64,000 nt of DNA from Thysanoteuthis rhombus (GCA_963457665.1 OY735220.1:33362969-33426968); one strand, 5' to 3'; shown: positions 10,901 to 23,503, counted from the first letter of the stretch. Notes: generated from the letters alone by a model not told the origin. A program made the numbers and translations.

Positions 10901-13900
10901 GTCTTGCTGGTTCTGCAACATCCATTCTTGTATGAAACTGACAACACCAGTTGGTCACCTCAATTCCATGTCAATATCTTTGATCATTGTCCGAAGAGTT
11001 GGAGTGGGGTGACAGAATAGTAAAGTCTATAGTGACTGAGAGATAAGCACACAGAGTGGGGGTATCTGTTGTGTTGGTTTTTATTTCTTTTCTTCTTTCT
11101 TTCTTTCTGACAAAAATGAAGCAAATAGGCTATGGTAGGCAGGGGTGCCATGGTGGAGGTCTAGAGTGGTGTAACAATTAACAGCAAGGAAAACAAAAGT
11201 GACTGACCAAGCCTGAATAAAGTAGAAGGGTTGGGCTAGCTACTCCACCTAGTAAAAACCTATGGTCTATTGAAACTGCTGCTGAATGGTTGCAGCCCTA
11301 TACTCCACAAAGAGCAGGAATAAACAAAGATAAAAGCATCATGGTATGCATAAGGGTCACAGGATCTGAGATGAAACAGAATAATCTCAATCGTGCGTCT
11401 TGTTTAGGAGAAAAGTTGAGAAGCTGTTTGCTTTCATAAATAGTGACGTTCAGATGCAACATGGAAAATCGAGAGAGAGAAAGCAAGACACCATTCCATC
11501 TTTTAGAGAAATAGCCTTGGCTGTAAATTTCCAAGTTTTATGCAAATAGCTTTTTCTCAAGAACATCTGATGCATGAAATAATCTCCTTTCTGAATGATT
11601 TCTGATGAATTCAATCTCGGCATTTTCAAGTGTAGAGACAACAAGCACCTTATCCTATGGTTGTCTTTTTTAAAAATTCTCTTACTGTTCCTCATTTTAG
11701 AGCTTCTAATTCTTATGAGTCATTTTTAGTCTTCATTTTAAGTATGATATGTTTGGTGTTTGCAACTTTACAATTTCAACATTATTGACCTATTTTACCT
11801 TTTTTTAAATTTTTATTTTTATTTTAAATTCTGTGGCTTAAATAACTCCCATCTTACAAACCCTTTGATGTGAAAAGTGTCCAAAAGGTTTTGCTTTGGG
11901 TGAACAAAAGTAAACAGAGAAAAAAATATTTTAAGCCATGGGATTGATTAGCCAAATATTTGAAGGAATCCGACATCATATGAGCAAAATCTGATTCAGT
12001 CTCTTGGTTACAATCATTCTTCATACAAAGTAAACGCTGAGTAAGAAAACCTGGTATGAAATGTTGTTGGATAATTTTGGTACCAGAGTACAAACATGTC
12101 GCACCCAGTGAGGATCAAATTCACTACAGTAGTAATGATCAGCAGGACAAGCTTGCTAACTATTACCCGATGACAAGGCACCTAAATGAGGAAAAATATA
12201 TCCCTCTGTTTTATCTGTAGATCTCAAATAGAAAGGAAACTTGCAAGCACAGTCAATAATTGAACAATTGTAGCGTTAAAATTTTAAGTTATGTATAAGA
12301 GAAATTCCATCAAAGAATAAATATGGTCAGAATAAATTCTTTTTATGACATCACTGGCATTTTCCACTGGAAAACATCTAAAATAGAGTAAGAAAAACAA
12401 AAAAGCGTCTACAGTCTTGAAGATCTAGATGTTATCAATAAACCTGTTAGAATTAGGCTCCAAAAAGCTTCTTTTTTTTTTTTCTTTGGAAAAGTCTAGT
12501 GGAATACTGATACCAAATTTCAAGTCTGTAAACAAAACGGTATGGCAGGAGTGCTGGAACAAACAAACAAACAAACAAAATAAGGCTCTAAAAATGTCAA
12601 AAAAAGCTTTCTTTTTTTTTTTTTCAAAAAACCAATAGAAAATTTTTTTGAAATGGTTTAGTGGAGTACTGATGCCGATGTCCAAAGTAGTATGGCCAGA
12701 AGCACTGGAATAAGCAAATAAGCAAGCAAGCAAACAAACAAACGCACATATAAGAAATAAGAGAACCCTTTGCTGTCTTTGATGGCTATGGTTGTTCAAT
12801 AATGGTTAGTAAAGTTTGTCCCATGTAACTATAAATATTGTATTTACAAGCTGAAAGGCTGAAATAATCAGTGTAATATATCTAAATTCATTTTGAAATT
12901 TGAAAGAAATCGATGAATTGTGTTTCTTTTTAGATTCCAGATGTTGCAAGTGAATATTGGTAATGTTGTGTTTCCTCAATATACAATCTGTAAAAAATCC
13001 AAGATTTTTCGTCAGCGAGAGGATTTCATAAAGTAAGCATTTTCATCTGGTCGAATTATATTTGAATTGCATTACAGCAAACATTTAATGTTCACGTCTT
13101 GCAAATACAAAATACAAAGTAAAAAATTTCATCCCAAATATAAATTCAATTTTGAGGTACCAAAACAGGTATAACTTAAAGAAAATTCTAATTATTTTTA
13201 TTCCAAGTCTGCAGGATGATTTCAAAAAATTTTTTTTTCACAGCATGTCTTTCATTGAACAGTGGAGAGAAGATTTTGAGTAATTTTTCTGTTTTTAGTG
13301 ATGATAATATTTGTTAAAATTAAAAAAAAATGTTCCATTTGTCATTTCTTCTGACTTGTTTAATAACAAGTCTTATCTTCAAATATAATTCAAATTTGGT
13401 GTGAAATAGGTAGTATAATATAATGTTAACTCTTAAATTCATATACTTCTAATATATACACTTGTAATTGACCGAGAACTCTTCAACGAATAGCATAAAA
13501 GGTAGTAAAACTCTTCTGTAAATTGCAAATAAAAACTAAAAAAATTCACCTAATGGTCAAAGGTAGATAATTTCAATTTTAATTTATTTCCCTTGAAATT
13601 GCCATTGTATTTTCTTTTTATGAATATAAGAGTTAAATTCATTGTGAGCCTCAGAACGCTTTTCATTCTTCACCTCTAAATTTCAAATTGGCCCCGAAAT
13701 ATTCGAATTCTCCCCTTTGTAGGGCATGTGTCCCGCATTCAGAATAACCGGTTTAAACAAAAGATATCAACACATTCTCTTACTTGAAATGCAATTTTGA
13801 TTATTTTGATGTTGTGCAGATATACAGAGGTGATTTTTCTGGAGAGTGAATTGTTTTCTAAGATGGAAAAGAAAGATTGGTCAGCAGCATTTGATGTCTA

Positions 13901-14479
13901 CATCCGAGCCAAGAAGATTTACAATGAAAACACCAAAGATTCTGATTTGATCAAGTAGGTTTATGTTCTTTGCCAATTTTGACATATTAATGGCAAAATT
14001 CCAATCAGAGTTGGAAAACCCTGGTTGTTTGTAAAAGTATTATATACTAGTAATTTGATGATTGGGAGGTGAAGAGAAATTTAAGAGAAAAAAAACGTAA
14101 CATCATCAGGTAGGCATGTTTGTAGAATTACCAACATTCTGATGGATCACTTAACATCCACGCAACAGACATATATATATATATATATCAGCCAAGTGAA
14201 GTACAGATTCTTTTATCTTTGCTCATCTGTGTGTGTGCGCTTGTCAGGGCTCTCCTGGTCCCATTTTTAGGGCTACAACCTCTGAAATTTGCATGAATAC
14301 ACCATTGGGCGCTGTCACTTTTTTTTTTCTGAAAAAGTGCTTCAGAGTTTCTATGAACATTTTGTGTTAGTATTTTAAAAAATAGTTTTAGATAAAAGAT
14401 CTATTCTTTGGAGATAATTTGGAACCTTGCCAATTTTCTCAACAGTGATTTATTTATACGAGGTACAGATGTGTATGTG

Positions 14480-14515
<36 letters not shown>

Positions 14516-14728
14516 AAAGAGCTATTTGTTTATTTTGACTTTTTGCCAATTCATCCTGGCTTCAGAAAAATGTGATGAAGATACAAGAAATTATAAGTTA
14601 TATACATTCCATGTCTGGTTGTGAGTGTGTTTAATGATTAATAATTAAATCAAGTCAATATTAAGTGTTTCATATTCAGATGATGTGTCTTGAAAGCAGT
14701 TTTCATTTTCAAGTTTTTAATACGTCTA

Positions 14729-14762
<34 letters not shown>

Positions 14763-14909
14763 GAGAACTTAATTGTATAGTTTGGAGGATTATTTCGCGT
14801 TTATAGCCCTGCTGTCTATGGGTCCCATAATTGCAGAAAACCCTCTCAAAATCTTTGCTTGTAAAGCCAAACCATTGATTCATTCATCTGTCTGTCTTTA
14901 TCTCTCTCT

Positions 14910-14980
<71 letters not shown>

Positions 14981-15374
14981 ACTTATTAATCCATAACCAA
15001 GCAGCAGTTTGTATTGTTTGAATGCCTACATAACCTAGAAAAGGTTACAGAGGTCTGATTGAACTCTTTAATCCTTTGACTCAATTTTGTGGTAAATCTT
15101 CACGACATTCATATATCTTAGCAAATATTTACTTCATGTTTCTAGGTGGGACAGAAATCTACCCTTATATTTGCGGCACTGCACCAGCGGCTATGTATTT
15201 GCTCGGATTCTCTACCAAGGTGTTGAACTGCTTCAAAGACAGAGGGATTACAAAGAAGCCTGTCATGTTCTTCAAGATTTACTTGCTCAAGACGTCTACG
15301 CTTGTCTACACCGAGGTCGATGGTATGAAAGACTGACACTCAATCTTGATCAACACCTGAAATCTCCAGCAAAG

Positions 15375-15405
<31 letters not shown>

Positions 15406-18400
15406 ATATTGTGTTACTGTGATGGAAAATGCAAATCTGTTCAAACCTGGTTGTTATTGAAAACTCTCAAACAAAACTGTCCACATAGGGCTGAAAATCT
15501 TAAATATTTACTCCTTATTTTGGCTAAAAAAAACAACATTTTTTCACCCCCCCCCTAGATTTTTAGTGGGGATTCAATCTACAATGTACGTTTATGCTAA
15601 AGTGGTCCCTTAATTTGCATCTGGCAATATTCATGCTTGTTTTTTAATATTTGAACTTTTTTTTCACTAGAAGACGAAAGAACTTATTTATTCATTATCC
15701 CTTTTCTATTTTTTAAATTGATCACCCACAACATGGCATGCTGCCAAAAGACATTGGTGATGTGACAGTTTCTATTGAGTGGCTAACCAGAATATTTTAC
15801 CCTTTTTTCCCTCTTTTATCAGTTTTTATAACATTTGGGATTCTGTTTTTAATTTACAAGGAAATGTTCATTTAAATTCGATAAAACTTTGAAATGATCA
15901 TATTTTCATATCAATGAAGCAAGTTTTATTTAAAAACTGCTCTTTTAAAATTTCTCATAAGTTTTTGAATTCATTAAAGTGGTAATCTTGAAAATATAAC
16001 ATTCTTTGTTGCGATTTCAGAAGCCTACAAAGTTTGCTAAGTAATTTTTTGCAGTGAAATACTGTTTTGAAACATTTCACAGCATTGAAAGTTTCCGAAC
16101 TCAGAGTGCGCATACCTCCTCCAATGTCATTGTTAGAGGAAGTAATTGTGTATTGATCCGCCCCCAAATTTAATCTAATCACTTCTTGAATGGCCCATGG
16201 ATCATTGTGTGGATAGTCATGTGTACAAATATAAATAAATTGAAAGAAAAATGGAAAAATATCTCTCAATCTATCAACCAACTCTTCCTTATGATTCCAC
16301 AAAATTTCATTGAAATTCATTGAGTACTCTTTGGGATATCCTGTGGACAGACAGGGAAAGACAGATCCAAAAGCTCTCAATGAATTTCAATGACATTTTG
16401 TGGAAGGGTGGGCCATAGGCTAAGGGAGAATTTTTTTTTCACTTGAGGAATATTTTTTCATATATGGAAGCAATTGTCCAGAATATGAAAAATCAAAACT
16501 GAGGTATACAGTCTGAGTTATTTCTATTCAAAAATCATTATTTTTTTTTTTTTTTCGCAGCTTTCAATTTTCATTAAAATGTTTTTTTTTTGCCTTGTGT
16601 TTTTTACTTTCCAGGCCCTGGATGCCATTGAAAAAGCTCTTCGAGATCCTTGGGTTTCTCCATATTACAGACTTTCCTTATTTTTACGTGCAGAGAAAAT
16701 TGGCAAGGCTCCCAATTCTAAATGGCACAAGAGATTTGTCAGAATGGAACAAATCTTGATACAAAAGCCACCTGAGGTAAATTGTGCAAAATTCATTTTG
16801 TTGAACTGATCTCATCATTGACGATGACTTGGTCCATGGTTTTGCCAGATTTGGCCTGAAGGGGAGGAAGGGGAGCTCTATCTCTGAGACTTACCTAACA
16901 CAGGCATTGGAGTAGTGTTGAATTTGGAAATCGAGCAAGTCTGGAGACATAGGTTCAATACGAGCCTCTTGAACTGGGCCTGCCTCGTAACTCAAACCTG
17001 GCAACCTTGATCTGGGACTATTCAGAATGTTGAAGTTAAAAATTTATAGAAAATAAAATTGAAAAAAAATGCCACTTTTTTAATGCATAGATCAACCTAA
17101 AATCTAATTTTCTGTTTGATAATTGCACACCAGAAATGAGGGGATGCAAAAGATGCTGGTCACATGTTGGTTCCTATTTAGTGACTAACCAGACCTGTTT
17201 TATTTATTTTTTAAGATAATGCATTTAATTTTTAATTATCAATTTTTTTCCAATATTCACCTTCATTTTAATTATTATCACTTTTTATCGCAACTAAACT
17301 CAGACTGTTTTCCCTTCAGCAGGGAGTAAATAAATTAACATTATAGATTAGAATAAAGAATAAGTTTTAGCTGAGAATTGGAATCAGATAAAAAGTAACG
17401 ACAATTAACTGCAATAGAAACCGCTTGTAGCTGTTCCTGAACTCTTCTGTTTTGGAAACCATGTTTGTCAAACTTATGTCAGAAACCTAAGAAAAAAAAT
17501 CAAAACCTTTACCTAAAGTTGAAAGTAAGTTTGATCAGTAAATATTCCCCTTGTTATACGATCTAAATTTTCCTTGTATGAAACTAAGAGTCAAAATCCC
17601 AATTGTTTCTTTCAGGTGATCATCACAGGCAGAACACTCCCTCATTCTCTGCCAGGTATTAAGTATCAATTCATGACTGAAGAATCAGAAGAAGGAGTTA
17701 CCCTGTGTAATGTCGAACAATTGGTACTCAATCATTATAAAAACAATGGATATCCTAAAGGTGAGAATGTAGATTTTATATTATAGTTTGTTGAAGAACA
17801 ATTGATCATGTCCATCTAGAATTTAGTAAATGGAATGATTTGAGGAATATTAGCCAATTTGCTTATAAAATTTAGGATTTGCTGTGGGAAAAAAAAAAAA
17901 GAAAGATTTGTTACATTTTTCTCCTCTGTGTCAAGGCTGTGACTAGCGGGAGGGACAGGGGGAAGTTTTAGCTCAAAAAAATAAATTAATACCCTCATTG
18001 GAGGGATTCCAGCACCCCTAACTTTTAGCTGAATTTGATTTGGTTACCCCATGGCTCCCCAAGCATTTTGGTAACCCTTTGATCCCGTCAACATATTTCC
18101 CTTGGTATGTGCTTATGTGTTGCCATTCTTGTATATATTCACTCATATTATCTACTTAATATCTCCAAAAGTTCTCAATGAATTTCAGTGACATTCTGTG
18201 GAAGGGTTGGCCATTGGCTAAGGAGGAATAAATTGGATAAAAAGATTTTTTTGCTTTTGTCTTGTCAGGTATTCATGCTGAGGGTTCAATTGTCAGCACA
18301 CTGTTTCTCCTTTTCTTCTGGGAGATCGTTTTCATGGATGTTCCTGATGTCTTTCGATGCCCCTTCCAAACTTATCCTCTTGATATGATGAGTTGTGAAT

Positions 18401-21400
18401 TCTACACAAACAGAAAAGAAGTTATTGATGCTCGTCTGCAACTTATTTCTTCAGCATCTATACAAGTGAGTAAGTCTTTATGAATGTCTAGCTTAGCACC
18501 AAAGTTGCTAGATTGGACTACAAAGTGTAAATAATGCGAGCTTTATCTCAGAGGCTGGTACTTAACCTCTGCCTCCAGACTCACTCAATTTCCAAATTTC
18601 TCTGTCTCTGGGATAAAGCTTGTGTTATTTCCCTTTGTAGCCCAATCTGGCAACCCTGCATAGTACCCATGAAAAATGCTGATATTATTCAAGTATGTCT
18701 AAAATATACAAGTATATACTTTTGTATAAATGTATTTATTGCAAACAAAACATGCATAACTTAAACAAAATGTATTTTTTATATCAATTTTATATAATTC
18801 TTTATATTTTCTATTATCTTAATAATTAGAGTTGTTCTCTGTCCTACTATAAAGACATCAGCATCAGTAGTAATAGTAATGTAAGTGTGAACACACAGGA
18901 ACATAACTGTGTGCTTTATCATAAGAGAACACACATACCCAGCTTTGCTTTCCTCCTTTTCTATTTGCTTTAGCATGACAGAAATTAACAAAGAAATGAA
19001 ATTCGACATTGGATTTTATATAATTATTTTGTGACCAATATTCCTCTGAGAAATGGAAATTCTGATGATAACTTATTGAATTTTCACGTAAATTTTGTGC
19101 AAATAACATTTCTTTAAACAATCCCTAATGTAGACAGCCGGCTTTTGGGGCCGAGCTGGTAACTGGAGTCTTTATTTTTTCAGTATTAGGTATGTTAGTT
19201 GCTTGTTCCTTTCACTCCCAAAATTGCCAGATTGGGCTACAAGGGGAAATAATCCGAGCTTTAACTCAGAGACTTGGCCAACAAAGGCATTGGAATAGTG
19301 TTGAATTACGTATTCAACACTATTACTACACTGTTCTAATGTCTGTGTTTGGTAAGCCTCAGAGATAAAGCTCTGATTAACTCCCTTTGTAGCCAAATCA
19401 GGCAACCTTTCTCTCTCCTTTTCTTGGCCTCTGAATTCCTGAGGACCAAATTCAGACATCTTTGTTCATAGATAATTCTTCTTAGCCTCAAACCAAGGCT
19501 AATAACAATTTTTTTTTCTTTTCTCCTCTTTTGGTTATGATATTTTTGTTTCTACATTCTCTATGGCATGTTATTATAAATTAGAAGAATCATTGTAATG
19601 AATGAAATAAGAAGCTATAGTGGTTCCATCTAACAATAGAAGTATGTGCTTCAATGTGCTCAGAAGTGTGGGCAAAATGAATTTAAAAAAACCTATCAAG
19701 CTCTTAATATACCTGCACATGTCCAAGAATTACTGTACTCATGTGTATGTATTCATTGTCTCACCTGTTACAGGAATTATGGGACATAATGGCTGGTACC
19801 TGGAACACTTATTTTGGAGTAACTAGCAGCATTCATTGGGATAATTGGACATCAGTTGAAGAAATTCAGGTTTGCCTCTTTCTTTGAGAAATATTTATGA
19901 TTTGAAAAAATATTTTTTTAAAAACTTTTCTTAATGTTTTATTATTTATCTTAATCTAATCATAAAGTATTGTAACACATTGTATTAGTATTGACTATTA
20001 TTTATCTTCATCTTAATTTCTTGCTGTTTTTATCACAACTCAGCTCAGACTGTCACTCTACGACGGTCAGCAAACACCACAGATCAAAGATATTCTTAAT
20101 ACTTTTAACTGGAACCTTCAACTGTGTTTAACTAAGTCATTGTAGAACTTGTTCTAAAAAGTCTTCATGAAACCAAAAAAAATCTTTGTAAATAATATTT
20201 ATGTAGATTTAAATCTTGGCAAATCATTTTTAGGGTTTTTCTCAGTGTTATTGTTGTAGGAGTACAAATTTGTGATCATAGTTAAAATTCCGGTTAGGAC
20301 TGCTTATGATACTATTGCTGTAATGCCTTTGTAAAAGACATGAATCCAAATCTCCCTGCTCTTCCTTTCATTGCTAGGCATCTTGTACTGATTTGAAGCC
20401 CAACAATCAAAGAAAACAGACACCTTTTTGAAGCTCTAGGAAGAGAACTGTTTTCTAACAGGTGTTATCAATATGTAATTATTTATTTATCCAGCGGCAA
20501 AATGTGTTAAATATTTGACAAATCAGGTGTTATATGCTCCTTAATAAAAGAATTCTTCATGATTTGCTCATGATAGAAAGATCTGGCAAATCTTGGGAAG
20601 GTTTATGTCCAACAATGGACGCTAACAGACTGATGATGATGATGATGAATGAAAGAGTTCTCATACGTTCATGTGTTTATGTATCTGTTATTTTTTGGAC
20701 AGATGGAACTCATTAGCATTGGAAGGCAGTCCATCTAAGAAGAGGAAAACTCTGATTTCAAAGCTCCGCAGTCTTATGGCCATACCCACTCACGGGAGAG
20801 GCTCTGAGAGTAAACCCTGCTGTTGAATCCAGAGCCGAAGTTCCTTAGGCAGTCTGACCCTGTCTCCTATTTTGTTCAAGCCAATATTTGTGCCAAACTG
20901 TATTGGCCATTGTCCTACCCTTGGACAACACAGGAGGCGTGGAGAGGGTAGGCTTACTGCCTGTCTCCTATCCAATCTTGCCCAGGCTTGCACCCTGGAG
21001 AGGAAAGAGTTCAAAAATCTATGAAATAAGAGAGACAATCGAAGAGTTCAGTTCCAAAACATGATGAATCCATTTTCTTCAATTTTAGATAAAAATTTTT
21101 TTTTTATATCCAAAAAGTGGTAGTATGAAAACACTTGTGATAAGATGAAAAATTCAAATACAGAATTTGTTTTTTTTAAATTCATTTAGAGTAAATGATT
21201 ATTGTTGATATTGATTATTGAATGTTGATGAAATGCTAAACTTCTGGTGGAGGAAATTTTCTCAAATGATGCTTATTATGTTTTCAATTTCCAATTTGTC
21301 GTTATTGTCTTTTCCTGTCCGGGATCGACAGATTGGGCTACAAGTGAAAATAATACGGAAACACCTCAACCAGGCTGGTATTGAACCTCTGCCTCCAGAT

Positions 21401-23428
21401 TCGCTAAATTTCCTAATTCGACATTATTTCAATGAATGTATTGGTTGATTCTCTGGGGATCATCTCCTCGTGGAGCCCAAATCTGGCAACCCTATTCCCC
21501 TTAATGGCTTTTCTTGAGATCTTTCCGCAAAAATGTATACCTTCAATTTTAATCGTATTGTAACTGTCGCAACTTTTTGTGCTTCACTGAAAGAATTCTG
21601 ATTATGCCATTTTTTTTTTCTTTTCATAGGGTCTAGTGAGTTGTATTGGAGGAGAAGTTTTAGCAGGAATTCTGGGGAGGTATGCTAAGAGTCCTCGTCA
21701 CACGAGAAGTGGTTTTCCTGATTTGACCCTTTGGAACGTGGAAACAAAGAAGTTCAAGGTGATCAACGATACCCCTGACCCTCCATATTTTGTTACATGA
21801 AATCAATTTTTTGTGCTTTCGAACAATTGTGCGGATAAAAGAATTCTGCTCATTTTATGAAATTACGATTGCCGATCAATGCCAAGTTTCAGGTGATGAG
21901 TCGAGTCTTGAAGGATAAGGAAATGAATCTGTGTCTTAAAAGGAAATTATTTGAGTTAGACAATGATTGATTCATACTGCTCAAAGAACAGCTGTTGAAG
22001 AAACTTGAATCATGTTGATACTCGTTCTCCGAGACAGATGGTCAAGGGTGATTATAGATGTAGACCAGATGAGCCTGGAAAAATTGATAATTTTGCCTTT
22101 TATTATACAAAGAACTCAAAAATATCACCAAAACTCCACCTCTTCTCTTGGAAATTCTATATCTCTAGTATATTGCACACGTGTGCTGTAAACCAAATAT
22201 CTTACCGAGTTGAGTCTTTTCTTTGTAAGATATTTTTGGACAGCATGAATAAGGATATCGCAGGTATCTGACTCTATGATTGGCTCATTTCTGACAAGCC
22301 CAATTGATTCATTTCCCTACTCTCATTTCCTTCCATTGGTCTAAACTAAGCTTAGTAATTCTCATCATGAATAATATTTCTCTTTTATATGTAGTCTTTA
22401 TTTCTATCAATGTTTTCTTTTGATTTCCATCAGATATCTGAAGTGAAAGGTCCTGGGGACAGATTGTCTACGAAGCAAATGTTATGGATTGATCACCTCC
22501 TTCAACTTGGAGTGGATGTAGAAGTTTGTCATATCAAACGTAAGCACTTTTTTTTACAATTCATTAGAATCTAAAATTGTCTCGAGACCAAAAAAAGTTT
22601 CAGTGCTTAATATCTTTATTGGACTCATTCCAAAAAGCCTGATGTCACAAACTATACAATACTAAGTAATTGATTCTTTCTACAGATATAAATTATTCAA
22701 AGCAATAACAATATAATTTTTGTGTTAACTTAGTTTTTCTTACATGAATTTTCCATACACTCTGTCACTCGGTGTTAAAAATGGCGCATGACATTTTTAA
22801 CTTGGAGTTAGTAAGTGTGAGGTTTATAGAAATATTACGACAAGATTGTCTACTTGGTCAATGCATGGGAATTCAAAATGGCTGGAAACTGAAAGGGCTT
22901 TTTTTTTTTTTTCCTTTTAAGATGTTGAGCCCAACTAAATCTTATGAGTTAAGATGAAAAATGAAACAAAAATTGGCAATTTCACATGAAGGCTTACCGT
23001 GACATTTTGTCTTCATTACTTGGATTTTCTTAAGATTTTTTATTGATATTCACTAAGCTTAATCTGGCACAAGGCAACAAATATGTTGCACCCAATGAGG
23101 ATCAAAGTCATTATTATAGTAACACTCTGAAACTCACTTGCTACCCTTTATTCTTGAGAACACTTCGTAGATTTAATCTATATGCAAAGCAAGGTTGCCA
23201 GAAGGGGAGATAATCCAAACCTTATCTCAGCTAATTACCCAATACAGGCATTGGAATAGCATCAAATCTGAAAATCTGATGGTTCTGGAAACACTTTATG
23301 CTATTCCAATGCCCGCCTTGAGTAAGTCTCTTGGATAAATCTTCTGGCAACTTTGGTGTAAAGTATTTTGATAATTTGTTTTCTTTTCCTTTACAGCCGT
23401 TGGCGTCAAGAAACTGACAAGCGAATAG
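4957..23428 (+). CDS. FAN1: FAN1, Fanconi-associated nuclease 1 (15 coding exons)
   Basis: Structure-specific nuclease of interstrand-crosslink repair and of repeat-loop processing, acting in the nucleus. Exons read from splice sites: 4957-5206, 6733-7545, 7833-7973, 9411-9621, 10437-10571, 12934-13032, 13820-13954, 15146-15374, 16615-16776, 17616-17760, 18269-18465, 19774-19869, 21630-21758, 22434-22539, 23397-23428. They sum to 2880 nt, an exact 959 codons plus TAG; human FAN1 is 1017. Every junction is GT-AG and in phase. Domains in order: disordered basic/acidic tail (1-315), start of the conserved core at YYLENF (317-322), SAP-like helices (about 402-472), helical/TPR region with RGRW (651-654), and VRR-NUC nuclease (about 872-959). 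Catalytic residues seen: E778 in GIHAEGS, D902 in GFPDL, E917 and K919 in EVKGPGDR, then D923 R924. These line up with human E834, D960, E975, K977, D981 and R982. No UBZ zinc finger is visible. The ATG follows an acceptor-like TTTCCACAG, so a 5' untranslated exon lies upstream. Confidence 0.95.
5306..5415 (+). repeat. R1 fold-back MITE, partial copy
   Basis: The left end AGAGTTGCCAGATTG is followed by the family centre (GAACTTCTACCTCCAGACTC, ATTCCAATGACTGTTGGG). The right terminal repeat is missing. In FAN1 intron 1. Confidence 0.5.
6385..6550 (+). repeat. R11 repeat copy in FAN1 intron 1
   Basis: Shares a block from AGGGAGATAACTATCCAATG through TCAAAGGGTGACCAAATGGG with 26255-26440 in the same order. 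Confidence 0.4.
7618..7778 (+). repeat. R1 fold-back MITE copy
   Basis: Starts GGCCAGATTTGGCCAG, has ATCGGAATAGCATTGAA in the centre and ends AAATTTGGCAAC. The ends are imperfect inverted repeats. In FAN1 intron 2. Confidence 0.65.
9715..10030 (+). repeat. R7 repeat copy in FAN1 intron 4
   Basis: Matches 50205-50490 through TTCTTCACATTATCTTAC, TTTTATTAAAAAGTGACT, TTTTATCAGCAAAATTGTTA and AGAGAGAAACAAACAGAAA. Confidence 0.55.
12235..12800 (+). repeat. R3 interspersed repeat with internal duplication
   Basis: Begins AGTCAATAATTGAACAATTG and holds GATGTTATCAATAAACCTG. The segment from the AAGCTT-T run to a CAAACAAACAAAC run then occurs twice in a row (about 12460-12585 and 12600-12745), each copy with AGTGGA(A/G)TACTGAT. 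The end matches TTTGATGGCTATGGTTGTTC. In FAN1 intron 5. Confidence 0.6.
14171..14973. repeat. Cluster of four (AT)n microsatellites in FAN1 intron 7
   Basis: AT arrays lie at about 14171-14188, 14482-14511, 14731-14759 and 14916-14973, all within the 13955-15145 intron. No shared flanking repeat was seen, so they may have arisen independently. Confidence 0.9.
15375..15402 (+). repeat. (GT)14 microsatellite forming the FAN1 exon 8 splice donor
   Basis: Fourteen GT units start exactly at the first intron base after exon 8 (exon end GCAAAG at 15374). The 5' splice site is therefore made of the microsatellite itself. Position +5 is still G, so it fits U1 pairing moderately. Confidence 0.9.
15480..15800 (-). 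repeat. R2 interspersed repeat copy in FAN1 intron 8
   Basis: Reversed relative to the copy at 53.3 kb: a C run and TTTTTAGTGGGGATTCAAT, then ATGCTAAAGTGGTCCCTTAA, then AAAGACATTGGTGATGTGAC and CTATTGAGTGGCTAACCAGA. Confidence 0.6.
16100..16430. repeat. R8 repeats, two forward pieces and one reversed, in FAN1 intron 8
   Basis: The forward pieces carry CCCCCAAATTTAATCTAATC and CCACAAAATTTCATTGAAAT, followed by TATCCTGTGGACAGACAG. A reversed piece carries AATTTCAATGACATTTTGTG. This resembles the widespread animal repeat tail in which a protein-like AAATTTCATTGAAAT block leads into GACAGACAGAC. Confidence 0.5.
16842..17006 (+). repeat. R1 fold-back MITE copy
   Basis: Starts TTGCCAGATTTGGCC and ends CAAACCTGGCAAC; the left arm has ACACAGGCATTGGAGTAGTG. 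In FAN1 intron 9. Confidence 0.65.
18160..18230 (-). repeat. R8 repeat, reversed fragment
   Basis: AAAGTTCTCAATGAATTTCA and TGTGGAAGGGTTGGCCATTG are the reverse of the R8 core. It ends 38 bases before FAN1 exon 11. Confidence 0.5.
18504..18656 (+). repeat. R1 fold-back MITE copy
   Basis: Starts GTTGCTAGATTGGACTACAA and ends TTTGTAGCCCAATCTGGCAA; these termini are near-perfect reverse complements. In FAN1 intron 11. Confidence 0.75.
19224..19407 (+). repeat. R1 fold-back MITE, best-preserved copy
   Basis: The left arm TTGCCAGATTGGGCTACAAG and right arm TTTGTAGCCAAATCAGGCAA continue as reverse complements almost to the centre, where GTTGAATTACGTATTCAAC is itself palindromic. About 184 bases in all. 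In FAN1 intron 11. Confidence 0.8.
20566..20650 (+). mobile_element. LINE 3' tail in FAN1 intron 12
   Basis: A short remnant with TCTTGGGAAGGTTTATGTCC, then AACAATGGACGC, and a (GAT)n tail, matching the ends of the copies at 36.2 and 57.5 kb. Confidence 0.5.
21320..21492 (+). repeat. R1 fold-back MITE copy
   Basis: Left end GATCGACAGATTGGGCTACA, right end GGAGCCCAAATCTGGCAAC, central ATTGAACCTCTGCCTCCAGA. In FAN1 intron 12, beside exon 13. Confidence 0.7.
23050..23150 (+). repeat. R9 repeat copy
   Basis: TTAATCTGGCACAAGGCAAC and GCACCCAATGAGGATCAAAG. Related stretches occur at about 12085-12180, 42275-42335, 47525-47590 and 53985-54085, all around a TCTGGCAC(A/T)AGGCC-like core. Confidence 0.4.
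23193..23352 (+). repeat. R1 fold-back MITE copy
   Basis: Starts GGTTGCCAGAAGGGGAGATA and ends AAATCTTCTGGCAAC. It ends 45 bases before the last FAN1 exon, so the element contributes sequence just upstream of that acceptor. Confidence 0.65.
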
Positions 23429-23503
23429 AAAATAATTGTGCAAAGCAATTTATTCATTTTTTTTTTTTTTTTGTCAAAATTGATGGCTTTTACTTTTTAT
23501 AAA

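Noticed and set aside
15955-16380. 141-codon minus-strand open frame inside FAN1 intron 8
   Set aside because: It runs through R8 repeat pieces in two directions, has no domain and no splice context. Recurrence of its parts at 18.2, 37.8 and 48.2 kb explains the apparent coding signal.
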